64,000 bases of DNA from Larkinella sp965227735 (lineage in GTDB: Bacteria > Bacteroidota > Bacteroidia > Cytophagales > Spirosomataceae). Under the pieces are notes generated by a model, which searched no databases, had not been told where the DNA came from, and saw only the letters and a program-made list of their open reading frames with translations. Below, piece after piece: positions 35,950 to 44,794 of the stretch. Both the position numbers and the translations under genes were made by a program. The DNA is taken from assembly GCF_965227735.1 (NCBI RefSeq), contig NZ_OZ245776.1:2790001-2854000 (forward strand). The letters run 5' to 3'. Within the stretch, counting starts at the first letter, position 1. Each line of letters begins with the position of its first letter.

Positions 35950-38595
35950 TCATTCGCTTCTCAAACTCTTCACCGGATTCACCAAAGCCGCTTTGATACT
36001 TTGAAAACTGACGGTTAACAGCGCAACGGCCACCGCCAGAAAACCGGCCAGCCCGAACACCCACCATTCCAGATCGATCCGATAAGCAAAATCCGCCAGC
36101 CACCGATTCATCGCGTACCAGCCAATCGGTGTGGCAATCAGGATGGCGATCATTACCAACCGCAGAAAGTCTCTGGAAAGCAGTACCACAATGCTGGCAA
36201 CCGATGCGCCCAGCACCTTGCGAACGCCGATTTCCTTGGTTCGTTGCAGGGTGGTGAGTGCCACCAGGCCGAAGAGGCCTAAACAGGCAATGACCACCGC
36301 CAGCCCTGCGAAAATGCCAAACAGTTTCCCGATCCGCTGTTCGGACTCGTACATTTTGTTAAACCGCTCATTCAGAAAAGAATAAGAGAAGGGATTATCG
36401 GTTTCGGCTTTCCACTTCTGTTCCAATGTTTTGAGAAAAGCCGGTAAATTCTCCGTCCGGATGCGCAGGGCCAACTGGTACCCATCTCCGCCATACAACA
36501 TGATCAGGGGCGCAATGTGCTGGTGCATGGACTCAAAATGAAAGTCTCTGATTACGCCGACAACCGTGTAGGTGTGCCGGTCGCCCGGACTGCCGTCGCC
36601 CATGGTTGCAATGCGCTGCCCAATCGGGTTTTTCCAGCCAAATTGCCGAACGGTGGCTTCGTTGACCAGCACCGCAGCACTATCGCCCGAAAACGCTTTG
36701 GAGAAATTGCGGCCCAGTGCCAGCCGAATGCCCAGGGTCGGCAAATACTGCTCGTCGATCCGGTAGGTTTTCAGCCGATAGGGGCTCGTTTCTGCCGGGG
36801 CATTCACATCCCGAACACCGTCAAAACCACTGTTGGAATTCCCGGCGGGCAAATAACCCGCCAGACTGACACTCGCGACCTGCGATTGCTTCGCCAGTTC
36901 GGCTTTGAACGCATTCAGTTTGTTACCCAGCACGTAGGTATCGTGCAGAATCAACACCTGTTCTTTGTCGAAGCCAACTTTTTTGTTCTGAATAAACCGC
37001 AGTTGTTGATAGACAACCAGCGTTCCGATGATCATGCCGATGGAAACGACGAACTGGATTGTAACCAGCGTATTCCGTAACCAGCCGCTGCGCACCCCGG
37101 ACGCGAGTTTGCCTTTCAGCACGCTAACCGGTTTGAACGACGACAGGAAAAAAGCCGGATAACTGCCGGCCAGCAACCCGACCACCAGACAGCCCGCCAG
37201 CGTGTACGTGATCATCCGGACGTTCAACAGCGTATCCAGACCGAACGTCTTGGTGGCCAGCTGATTGAATGTCGGCAGTACGACAATCACCAAACCGCAG
37301 GCTACCAGCAACGCCAGAAACGTGATCAGCACCGATTCGGCCAGAAACTGGCGAATCAACTGCCGCTGCACCGACCCCAACACCTTGCGAATGCCGACCT
37401 CCCTGGCCCGGTTGGCCGACCCGGCCGTCGACAGGTTCATGAAGTTGATGCAAGCCAGCATCAGAATAAAAACCGCAATGGCAGAGAAAATGTAAACGTA
37501 TTTTTCATCGCTGTTTGGCTCCAGTTCACCTTCCCGGTCCGACTTCAGGTGAAGGTCTGTAATCGGCTGGAACTGAAACTCGAACCGGTCGCCTTTGCGG
37601 AGGTATTCGTCGTAGCTCATGCCGAGAAACTCCTTTAATTCCGGGCCGAGATACTTCCGGACCATCTGTGTACTTTGAGCCGCCAGCTTCTCAACCGGAT
37701 AGTCTTCCCGCAGCAGAAAATACGTATTTGCCCCGCTGGACAGCCACTTTTCACGCGCGTGGAGCGAGCGGTAGGAGCCAAAAAAGTCGTAATGAAAATG
37801 CGAGTTGGACGGCACATCCCGGCAAACCCCCGTTACCCGAAAAAGGCCCATCGTTCCCATCGTCAGGCTTTTGCCGACGGGGTTCTGAGTGCCAAAATAC
37901 TTCCGGGCGGTCGATTCGGTGAGAACGACGGTATTGGGTTCGGTCAAAACCGTCTGGCGGTTTCCTTTCAACAGTGGGATCGAAAAAATCGTAAAAAAAC
38001 TGGAATCCGTAAACACCACCCGTTCTTCCTTGAACCGTTCGTTGCCGTATTTGATCACAAACGTCCCTTGTTCTTCCAGGCGGGTAAAAGCTTCCACACC
38101 CGGATAATCGTGTTGAATGGCGGGTCCGGCGGGGGCGGGCGCATAGGCGATATCGAGTTCCTTGCCGCCAATACTGCCCTGCAGCGTCATGCGAAAAATC
38201 CGGTCGGCTTTCGCGTTGTAGCGGTCGTAACTCAGCTCGTCCTGCACAAACAGGACAATGAGCAGACAGGTGGCCAGACCGACGGCCAAACCGGCGATGT
38301 TGATGGACGAAAACGCCTTTTTCCGCCAGAGATTCCGCCAGGCAATTTTGAAGTAATTCTGAATCATCGTCGGGTTTGTTAGATGCGTTGTTGAATACTC
38401 AATTGACTTTCTTTTAAGCGCAAACGATAGCAAAAACCCCAGCACATCCCACCAATACCGCCATCTGGCCCGCCGGACGCCCACCCGCCGAAGCTGGTAC
38501 TGAAACTCCTCGTGCAAATCGCCCTGCACCTCCTCCAGCCGGTCGGGGGCGCAGAAGAGTTTGAGGAGATGGTCGGCGAGGGGGGGAGGGGTCAT
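35950..38595 (-). CDS. ABC transporter permease P12 with type II prefix domain
   Basis: 881 residues. Prefix 1-58 (MTPPPLADHLLKLFCAPDRL, EEVQGDLHEEFQYQLRRVG), then the core from internal Met77 (MIQNYFKIAWRNLWRKKAFS). First periplasmic domain with KYFGTQNPVGKSLTMGT. FtsX motif NRAREVGIRKVLGSVQRQL preceded by NLSTAGSA. The second FtsX motif starts TLQRTKEIGVRKVLGASVAS, with LVALTTLQ replacing the usual LAAFMAEQ. Tail NPVKSLRSE. It shares many stretches with prefix-less P2, including NPNSD/EPNSD before TM2, KVLGSVQRQLI and LSSFKPVSVLKGKL, so this pair shows that the prefix is a gain or loss on the same body. Start codon ATG, second residue Thr rather than the Lys of its neighbours. Confidence 0.95.
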   Translation of the reverse strand: MTPPPLADHLLKLFCAPDRLEEVQGDLHEEFQYQLRRVGVRRARWRYWWDVLGFLLSFALKRKSIEYSTTHLTNPTMIQNYFKIAWRNLWRKKAFSSINIAGLAVGLATCLLIVLFVQDELSYDRYNAKADRIFRMTLQGSIGGKELDIAYAPAPAGPAIQHDYPGVEAFTRLEEQGTFVIKYGNERFKEERVVFTDSSFFTIFSIPLLKGNRQTVLTEPNTVVLTESTARKYFGTQNPVGKSLTMGTMGLFRVTGVCRDVPSNSHFHYDFFGSYRSLHAREKWLSSGANTYFLLREDYPVEKLAAQSTQMVRKYLGPELKEFLGMSYDEYLRKGDRFEFQFQPITDLHLKSDREGELEPNSDEKYVYIFSAIAVFILMLACINFMNLSTAGSANRAREVGIRKVLGSVQRQLIRQFLAESVLITFLALLVACGLVIVVLPTFNQLATKTFGLDTLLNVRMITYTLAGCLVVGLLAGSYPAFFLSSFKPVSVLKGKLASGVRSGWLRNTLVTIQFVVSIGMIIGTLVVYQQLRFIQNKKVGFDKEQVLILHDTYVLGNKLNAFKAELAKQSQVASVSLAGYLPAGNSNSGFDGVRDVNAPAETSPYRLKTYRIDEQYLPTLGIRLALGRNFSKAFSGDSAAVLVNEATVRQFGWKNPIGQRIATMGDGSPGDRHTYTVVGVIRDFHFESMHQHIAPLIMLYGGDGYQLALRIRTENLPAFLKTLEQKWKAETDNPFSYSFLNERFNKMYESEQRIGKLFGIFAGLAVVIACLGLFGLVALTTLQRTKEIGVRKVLGASVASIVVLLSRDFLRLVMIAILIATPIGWYAMNRWLADFAYRIDLEWWVFGLAGFLAVAVALLTVSFQSIKAALVNPVKSLRSE

Positions 38596-38605
38596 AATGT
38601 GTTAA

Positions 38606-38725
38606 TAGCGAATATTGAATAACAAATAACGAACACTGACGGGGCCGCCCCCGCGGTAACGAACGCCGAAATGTCGTCCACAGAGCCACTTCGTTATTCA
38701 ATATTCAGTATTCGATATTCTCTTC
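38606..38725. repeat. heptamer intergenic inverted repeat H9
   Basis: Between P13 and P12. The core has a short GC palindrome (GGGGCCGCCCCCGCGG) and the word CGTCCACAGAGC, the inverse of GCTCTGTGGACG in H8 and related to GCTCTGCGGACG in H12. Confidence 0.8.
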
Positions 38726-38741
38726 TTGTTCAATTCTCTTC

Positions 38742-41375
38742 TTATTCACTTTTCAGACTCTTCACCGGATCCATCAAAGCGGCTTTGACGCTCTGGAAAC
38801 TGACGGTTAGCAGCGCGATTACCACCGTCAGCAAACCCGCCAGCGCGAAGACCCACCACGCGAGATCAACCTGATACGCAAAGCCTTGCAGCCACTGGTT
38901 CATGGCATACCCGGCAACGGGAAAGGCGATAAGCATGGCCAGAGCAACGGGTTTCAGGAAGTTGGCCGACAGCAGAACCACGATGTTGGGAACCGAAGCG
39001 CCCAGCACCTTGCGAACGCCGATTTCTTTCGTGCGCTGCTCGGCCATAAAAGCCGCCAGCCCAAACAAACCCAGGCACGAGATGAAAATAGCCAGAAAAG
39101 CAAAGGCATTGGCGAGCTGGCTGACCACCTGTTCGCTGTGGTATAATTTGGCGTATTCCAGATCCGAAAACTGGTAGGTAAACGGAAAATTGGGATTCAG
39201 TTCTTTGCAGATTTTTTCGAGACTGGCCAGCGCTTCCCGGGTTTTCCCGGCTTCGGTCCGAACCAGAATACTGCCCCATTTCTGCTGTTCGTCCAGCCGG
39301 ACAATCAGCGGTTCGATGGCCTGATGCATGGAATTGAAGTGGAAATCTTTCAAAACCCCGATGATCTTGCCCTCCCGGTTTCCCCACCACATCGACTTTC
39401 CGATCGGGTTTTTGTAGCCAATTTTCCGAACAGCCGCTTCATTGACGAGGTAGCTGGCCGAATCGGTGCCGAATTCGCGGGAAAAATCGCGCCCTTCGGC
39501 CAGTTTCAGGTTCATGGTTTTCAGGAAGTCGAAACCCACCACCGCGTCGGCAAACGGCACCGACAAATTCGGCTCTTTGCCAACCCATTCGATGTCGCCC
39601 CGGTGGTGGTCAATCAGGGTAGGCGATTCCTTCATCCTCGAAATGGTCAGGATGCCCGGCTGTTTCGCGGCTTCGTCTTTGAACAGATTGTATTTCTGAA
39701 CCAAATCCCCCTCGATGGGAATGTAAAGCAGATTTTCACGGTCATACCCGATGTTTTTCGACTGAATGTAGCCCATTTGGCGATAAATCACGATCATGCC
39801 CACGATGAGAATCATGGAAAGCGAAAACTGAAAAACCACCAGACTTTTCCGGAAAAACGTTGCGCCAAATCCCAGACGCGCCGACAGCATCCGTCCTTTC
39901 AAAGCCCGGATCGGATTCATGGAAGACAGAAACAGGGCCGGGTAACTCCCCGACACCAGGCCGGTCAGGAGCAGAAGGCCGACGAGACTGGCCCAGAAAA
40001 CCGGTTGTCCAAACGGCAGAAACAGGCGCTTTCCGGTCAGCTCATTAAAGGCGGGCAAGAGAATGAGCACCAGCATCACCGCCAGCACCACCGCGAAAAA
40101 CGTGAGCAGAATGGCCTCGCCCATAAACTGCCCGATCAAGGCGGAACGAACCGCCCCGACTACCTTCCGAACGCCCACCTCCTTCGCCCGTTTGGTGGAG
40201 CGGGCCGTGGCCAGGTTCATGAAATTGATGCAGGCAATGAGCAGAATAAAAACCGCCACGACACTGAAAAGCCGCACGTAGTCGATCCGCCCGCCATCGA
40301 CCTGACCGTTTTTAAAGGTCGCGTTCAGGTACTTTTCGGGATATGGCTGCAAGGCCAGTTCGGTATGTGATCCGGCGGTTTTCGTCATATATTGGTAGAT
40401 GAACTCTTTGATTTTGGCCTCGACTTTCGCCGGATCGGCTCCCGGACGAAGCTGCACGAACGTAAAAGGGCTCGTGTTGCTCCAGTTATTCACCCACTGG
40501 TTTTCTTTCACATACGCTTTCCAGCTCCGCAAAAAATCAAACTGCTGCGACGAGTTGGCGGGCAGGTTCTCGAACACCGCCGTCACCATCAGGTCGTCCC
40601 GGTTCTCGTAGCGAATCGTCCGGCCGACGGCATTCTCCGGTTTTTCAAAAAACAGTTCGGCCATTTTCCGCGAAATGGCGATGCCTTCCGGCGTGTTCAA
40701 GGCGGTTTCGGGGGTTCCCTGCACCAGCGGATAACTGAACATGCTGAAGAAGTCGGCACCCGCAAACGATCCATCGGCCTTGCTGATTTTCCCGCCCACT
40801 TCAAAGGTAACCGTCCGGCTTTGCTCCAGACCGCTGGCCCGTTCCACTTCCGGAACCACGCGTTTTAATTCCTCCGCCAGCAGGCCCTGCGTGTAATAGG
40901 AGGCTTCCACCTTGCCGTCATAAAAACCGCGCTCGTAGATCTGAAAAAGCCGGTCGCCGTTGGCGTGAAAACCGTCGACGCTGCGTTCGTCCTGCACCCA
41001 CAGCAGAATAAGCAGGCTGCACGCCATGCCGAGGGCCAGCCCGAGGATGTTGATGGCCGAAAACGCTTTGTTGCGAACCAGGTTGCGCCGGGCGATTTTA
41101 AAATAGTTGCTGATCATCGTTGTGTTCATTAGATGCATTGTTGAATCGTCAGTCTTTTGTCGTTTGATGGCGAACGGCCATCCAGCCGGGGGCCATCCAG
41201 CCGGGGGTTTCAGAAAACCCAGCACACCCCACCAATACCACCTCCTCGCTCTCTGTTTCCCCACCCGCCGAAGCTGGTATTGAAACTCCTCGTGCAAATC
41301 GCCCTGCACCTCCTCCAGCCGGTGGGGAGCGCAGAAGAGTTCCAAAAGGCGGTCGGCGAGTTGGGGTGGTTTCAT
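38742..41375 (-). CDS. ABC transporter permease P13 with type II prefix domain
   Basis: 877 residues from ATG 41375; the frame continues to 41462 only through repeat DNA. Prefix 1-56 (MKPPQLADRLLELFCAPHRL), linker with a tandem PPAGWPPAGW (a 15-bp DNA duplication), core from internal Met87 (MISNYFKIARRNLVRNKAFS). TM1 in GLALGMACSLLILLWVQDE. First periplasmic domain starts with LLAEELKRVVPEV. FtsX motif KRAKEVGVRKVVGAVRSAL, second FtsX motif AEQRTKEIGVRKVLGASVPN, tail DPVKSLKSE, with Asp replacing the Asn found in nearly all paralogues. LLSANFLKPVAL replaces LLSKDFLKLV. Body relatives: P15 (prefix-less), P8 and P19. Confidence 0.95.
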   Translation of the reverse strand: MKPPQLADRLLELFCAPHRLEEVQGDLHEEFQYQLRRVGKQRARRWYWWGVLGFLKPPAGWPPAGWPFAIKRQKTDDSTMHLMNTTMISNYFKIARRNLVRNKAFSAINILGLALGMACSLLILLWVQDERSVDGFHANGDRLFQIYERGFYDGKVEASYYTQGLLAEELKRVVPEVERASGLEQSRTVTFEVGGKISKADGSFAGADFFSMFSYPLVQGTPETALNTPEGIAISRKMAELFFEKPENAVGRTIRYENRDDLMVTAVFENLPANSSQQFDFLRSWKAYVKENQWVNNWSNTSPFTFVQLRPGADPAKVEAKIKEFIYQYMTKTAGSHTELALQPYPEKYLNATFKNGQVDGGRIDYVRLFSVVAVFILLIACINFMNLATARSTKRAKEVGVRKVVGAVRSALIGQFMGEAILLTFFAVVLAVMLVLILLPAFNELTGKRLFLPFGQPVFWASLVGLLLLTGLVSGSYPALFLSSMNPIRALKGRMLSARLGFGATFFRKSLVVFQFSLSMILIVGMIVIYRQMGYIQSKNIGYDRENLLYIPIEGDLVQKYNLFKDEAAKQPGILTISRMKESPTLIDHHRGDIEWVGKEPNLSVPFADAVVGFDFLKTMNLKLAEGRDFSREFGTDSASYLVNEAAVRKIGYKNPIGKSMWWGNREGKIIGVLKDFHFNSMHQAIEPLIVRLDEQQKWGSILVRTEAGKTREALASLEKICKELNPNFPFTYQFSDLEYAKLYHSEQVVSQLANAFAFLAIFISCLGLFGLAAFMAEQRTKEIGVRKVLGASVPNIVVLLSANFLKPVALAMLIAFPVAGYAMNQWLQGFAYQVDLAWWVFALAGLLTVVIALLTVSFQSVKAALMDPVKSLKSE

Positions 41376-41382
41376 GGTATTT

Positions 41383-41482
41383 TTTAATATCGAATGCTGA
41401 ATATTGAATAACGAATAATGAAGTGTGGGCTTAGGCTTCTGGAAGTTGATTTCGATATTCAATATTCATTATTCGATATTCA
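41383..41482. repeat. heptamer intergenic inverted repeat H10
   Basis: Between P14 and P13. Left AATATCGAATGCTGAATATT, right complementary TTCGATATTCAATATTC; core GTGTGGGCTTAGGCTTCTGG is unlike the other copies. Confidence 0.8.
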
Positions 41483-41484
41483 AC

Positions 41485-44121
41485 TTATTCACTTTTCAGG
41501 CTTTTCACCGGATTCATCAAAGCGGCTTTGACGCTCTGAAAACTAACCGTCAGGGCCGCCACGAGAACGGTGGCCAGCAGGGCTATTCCAAAAATACCGG
41601 GACCGATGTCGATTTTATAGGCAAAATCCTGCAACCAGTGCGTCATCACCCACCACGCCACGGGCGTCGCGACCACGAAGGCCACGGCAATCAGCCGGGC
41701 GAACTCCTTTCCAAACAGCCACAGGATGTTAGTGATGCTGGCTCCCAGCACCTTGCGGACGCCGATTTCCTTCGTTTTCTGAGCGGCCATAAACAACACC
41801 AGTCCATACAGCCCCAGACAACCGATCACCACGGCAATTCCGGCGAAGAAATTGACCAGATTTGCCATCGTTTGCTCCTGTACATAGTTTTCCTGCAATT
41901 GCTCATCGACAAATTGCGCGGTGAAATAACTGTCGGGATAGACCTGGTTATACTCTTTTTCCAGTTGGCGGATGACCTGCTCAAAATTACCGTTGTGTAA
42001 CTGCAGACTGGCGTAATAATAATTGGTCGCCCGGGTGGTCATGAAGAGCGGAAAAATTCCACTTTTCAGATCGCGCTCATTGAAGTCTTTCACAACGCCC
42101 ACGATTTCCAGTTTTCGGGACGTATGCAGGATTTTTCCCAGCACCAGGGCTGGATTACGAATGCCCAACTGCTTGACGAACGTTTCATTGACCAAAGCTT
42201 CCCGGGACGTATCGGCGGCCTGAAGATTCCGCCCGGCCACCAGTTTCAACCCATACAGGTCGACGTAAGCGGCATCGATATACTTTTGCTGGGGTGTAAA
42301 TTTTTCCGGTTCGGGGCGGGTGTCGAATTTGATAACCGTCTGGCTGATCCAGCCCGTTTGGGGTGGGCCGCTCATGGAATAACTCAATTTTTCGACCTCG
42401 GGAATGGCCATAGCCCGGTGGCGGAAGTTCGCCATTTTGCCGACATCCTGTTGGGGTGACGAAGGCAATCGAACCGTGAGGATGGCCTTTTGCCGGAAAC
42501 CGAGGTCTTTCGTTTGAATGTACTGCAACTGATTGGCAACCACGATCATACCCACAATCAGCATCTGTGAAATGGCAAACTGGGTGACGACCAGACTCCG
42601 GCGTATGGAAAAACCACCCACTTGCCGGGAGGTGATCCGTCCGGCCAGCGCTAAGGCCGGTTTGAAGCCCGTCAGCACCAGAGCGGGATAAAAACCGGAC
42701 AGAAAAATGATCCCAGCCACGATCAGTACCAACCAGCCAATGACGGATGGATCGTAATAGAAAGTGAACCGGAAGACACCGTGTAAATATTCCTGAGCCA
42801 ACTGCTGACCAAGCTGGAAAAACAGGAGGGCAATGGCCGTGGCTGTGAGCGTTAACAAGGCGGTTTCTCCCATGAATTGCCAGAATAATTGGAGTCGCGT
42901 ACTGCCCAGTACTTTCCGGACGCCCACTTCCCGGGAGCGATTCAGGGCCTGCGCCGTGGCCAGATTGACAAAGTTGATGCAGGCCGTGATGAGCAGAAAA
43001 ATACCGATGGCAAACAATGACCAGATCAAGCCCGAGCTGACGCCACCGGTTTCGGTCGAGAAATGAATATCCCGCAGAGGCTGCATCGGAAACCGGGTGT
43101 CTTTAACGCCGTGCGGTTTGTATTTTTTCACAAAAGCCAGCATCTGCCGATCCCAGTCGGCTTTCGTAAAGTGGCTATTCAGGCTCACAAAGCACTGCGT
43201 ACCACTGTCGATGTTATCAAAATCTACGTTCAGCGGGCGGTCATGAAATTCGGGCAAACTGGCCCAGGATGCCATTAGAGAATAGGCGAAGTCAGTGTTA
43301 TCCCGGTAGTCTTTAAACACCCCAACAATTCGGGCATTCAAGGTTGCATTGATTTTAATGATTCTGCCAAGTACCTGCGTTGTCCCAAAGTACCTGGTGG
43401 CATTTTCAGCACTGAGAACTACCGTATTGGGTTGAGCCAGTCCCGATGGTCCGCCAGCCAGCCACTCGTAATCGAAAATTTTAAAATAGGAAGGCTGCAC
43501 AAAGGCTCCCATTTTGTGAGCGTCTTTAAACTTTCGGTCGGGTTCATTGGCTATGGGAATGGCCACCAAAGGATCCCGGTAGAGCTCGATCATCGCCAGA
43601 TTTTCGATATCCGGATGGTCATTTCGAAGGGCTTTCCCCAGTTCGTAAGGAACGCCAGTTACGTTAAAATTGCCTTCGGGCGTAACAAACTCGGTGGTTA
43701 CCCGGTAAATAGAAGCGTATTTCTGGTGGTGTGTATCGATGGTATGGTGGTAGCGAACGAGCGAAAAAATCAGCAGCGCAGCGCCAATGCCCAACGCCAG
43801 GCCCGTGACATTGATTAAGGCGTAGGTATGGTTTTTAATTAAATTCCGCCGGGCGATTTTGAAATAATTGCTGATCATGGTTGGGTTCATCGTATGAGTT
43901 GTTGAATACGCAGTTTCTTTTCGTTTAATGGCGAACGGCCATCCAGCCGGGGGTTTCAGAAAGCCCAGCACATCCCGCCAATACCGTATTCTGGCCCGTC
44001 GTTCGCCGATCCGTCTCACCTGATAATCGAACTCCTCGTGCAAATCGCCCTGCACCTCCTCCAGCCGATGGGGAGCGCAAAAGAGTTCGAGCAGTTGGTC
44101 GGCTAAGCGGGGCGGTTTCAT
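41485..44121 (-). CDS. ABC transporter permease P14 with type II prefix domain, first after PadR2
   Basis: 878 residues from ATG 44121 (MKPPRLADQLLELFCAPHRL). Prefix 1-56, linker KPPAGWPFAIKRK (a single PPAGW, unlike P13), core from internal Met82 (MISNYFKIARRNLIKNHTYA). TM1 in GLALGIGAALLIFSLVRY. First periplasmic domain with RYFGTTQVLGRIIKINA. FtsX motif NRSREVGVRKVLGSTRLQL, second FtsX motif AAQKTKEIGVRKVLGASITN then ILWLFGKEF, tail NPVKSLKSE. It belongs to the LWLFGREF subfamily with P3, P9 and P18, but the segment before the last TM reads GPGIFGI instead of WWVF. It follows PadR2 on the same strand after 119 bp of repeat H11. Confidence 0.95.
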   Translation of the reverse strand: MKPPRLADQLLELFCAPHRLEEVQGDLHEEFDYQVRRIGERRARIRYWRDVLGFLKPPAGWPFAIKRKETAYSTTHTMNPTMISNYFKIARRNLIKNHTYALINVTGLALGIGAALLIFSLVRYHHTIDTHHQKYASIYRVTTEFVTPEGNFNVTGVPYELGKALRNDHPDIENLAMIELYRDPLVAIPIANEPDRKFKDAHKMGAFVQPSYFKIFDYEWLAGGPSGLAQPNTVVLSAENATRYFGTTQVLGRIIKINATLNARIVGVFKDYRDNTDFAYSLMASWASLPEFHDRPLNVDFDNIDSGTQCFVSLNSHFTKADWDRQMLAFVKKYKPHGVKDTRFPMQPLRDIHFSTETGGVSSGLIWSLFAIGIFLLITACINFVNLATAQALNRSREVGVRKVLGSTRLQLFWQFMGETALLTLTATAIALLFFQLGQQLAQEYLHGVFRFTFYYDPSVIGWLVLIVAGIIFLSGFYPALVLTGFKPALALAGRITSRQVGGFSIRRSLVVTQFAISQMLIVGMIVVANQLQYIQTKDLGFRQKAILTVRLPSSPQQDVGKMANFRHRAMAIPEVEKLSYSMSGPPQTGWISQTVIKFDTRPEPEKFTPQQKYIDAAYVDLYGLKLVAGRNLQAADTSREALVNETFVKQLGIRNPALVLGKILHTSRKLEIVGVVKDFNERDLKSGIFPLFMTTRATNYYYASLQLHNGNFEQVIRQLEKEYNQVYPDSYFTAQFVDEQLQENYVQEQTMANLVNFFAGIAVVIGCLGLYGLVLFMAAQKTKEIGVRKVLGASITNILWLFGKEFARLIAVAFVVATPVAWWVMTHWLQDFAYKIDIGPGIFGIALLATVLVAALTVSFQSVKAALMNPVKSLKSE

Positions 44122-44126
44122 ATAAT

Positions 44127-44228
44127 TTTTTAATATTGAATACTGAATATTAAACACCGAATTATGAAGTGGCTTCGCCAGCGCCCGGCGTTCAATATTC
44201 GTTATTCATTATTCAGTATTCGATATTT
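44127..44228. repeat. heptamer intergenic inverted repeat H11
   Basis: Between PadR2 and P14. The left arm is partly decayed (TATTAAACACCGAATTATG); the right arm is regular. The core GGCTTCGCCAGCGCCCGGCG can fold locally. Confidence 0.8.
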
Positions 44229-44240
44229 TATCATTTTCAT

Positions 44241-44579
44241 TTAAACACTCGTGACTGGTTTAAACGGATTCAACAAACGCGCCCAGAAGCTGACGCGGAC
44301 TTCCTGAATTTCCTGCAACGTCCGGCGGCCATAGGCCGTCACCGTAAACAGGCGCTTCCGTCGTCCCCCACGCTCGGCAGTGGGTTCGCCCATTTCCGAT
44401 TTCAGCATGCCTTTGTCTTCCAGGCGCTCCAGAGCCGCGTGGACCTGATTCAACCGCACCGCACGACCGGTCTGCTCGCTGATTTCGTGGGTGATCGCAA
44501 CGCCATACGCCCCGCCTTCCATGACGGCCACGGTGAGTAATACGATTTCTTCAAACTCGCCCAAATAGCTGCGTTTCAT
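44241..44579 (-). CDS. PadR-family winged-helix regulator (PadR2)
   Basis: 112 residues from ATG 44579 (MKRSYLGEFEEIVLLTVAV); an ATG 9 bp upstream is in frame but PadR1 aligns to this one. Helix with YGVAITHEISEQTGRAV, recognition region NQVHAALERLEDKGML, wing GGRRKRLFTVTAYGRRTL. It is alignable with PadR1 over the whole wHTH, but the recognition helix differs (RLNQVHAALERLE versus GFSTVHTTLQRLE), which suggests different operators. It heads the minus-strand run P14 to P9, where all prefixed members carry the type II prefix. The promoter copies that of PadR1 (see 44607 and 44676). PadR family members usually repress; effector unknown. Confidence 0.93.
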   Translation of the reverse strand: MKRSYLGEFEEIVLLTVAVMEGGAYGVAITHEISEQTGRAVRLNQVHAALERLEDKGMLKSEMGEPTAERGGRRKRLFTVTAYGRRTLQEIQEVRVSFWARLLNPFKPVTSV

Positions 44580-44606
44580 CGCTGTCAATTAGTTCTACGT
44601 TTGCTG

Positions 44607-44622
44607 ATCAAATGCCTTGCCA
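44607..44622 (-). promoter_or_regulatory. sigma-54-like promoter of PadR2
   Basis: On the minus strand TGGCAAGGCATTTGAT, with flanks giving AGTTGGCA and TTTGATC as in PadR1. It fits GG-N10-GA spacing of an RpoN-type element and ends 28 bp before the ATG (29 bp in PadR1). Confidence 0.6.
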
Positions 44623-44675
44623 ACTTCCAAAACCGGCCTTAACAGCGATTTTAGGCGGATTGTAAGCGGGAACGC

Positions 44676-44712
44676 TGTACGATTTCGGACAATCTCTGTC
44701 CGCTAGTGTACA
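44676..44712. promoter_or_regulatory. paired 16-bp palindromic sites upstream of PadR2
   Basis: TGTACGATTTCGGACA at 44676-44691 is the reverse complement of the first P4 site (TGTCCGAAATCGTACA), and TGTCCGCTAGTGTACA at 44697-44712 resembles the second. Centres are 21 bp apart. The pair begins 97 bp from the PadR2 start and lies in the divergent gap with the hydrolase gene. Confidence 0.6.
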
Positions 44713-44794
44713 GGAAGATAGACCGGCCCGGACGGGTAAAAAACGGCCCTGAATGCCTTACGTTAGTTTCCGGTTCCTGAATCCGACTTTCCCC

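Noticed and set aside
11701..44228. Heptamer repeat arrays as CRISPR
   Set aside because: Units are 7 bp, with no unique spacers of regular length and no cas genes.
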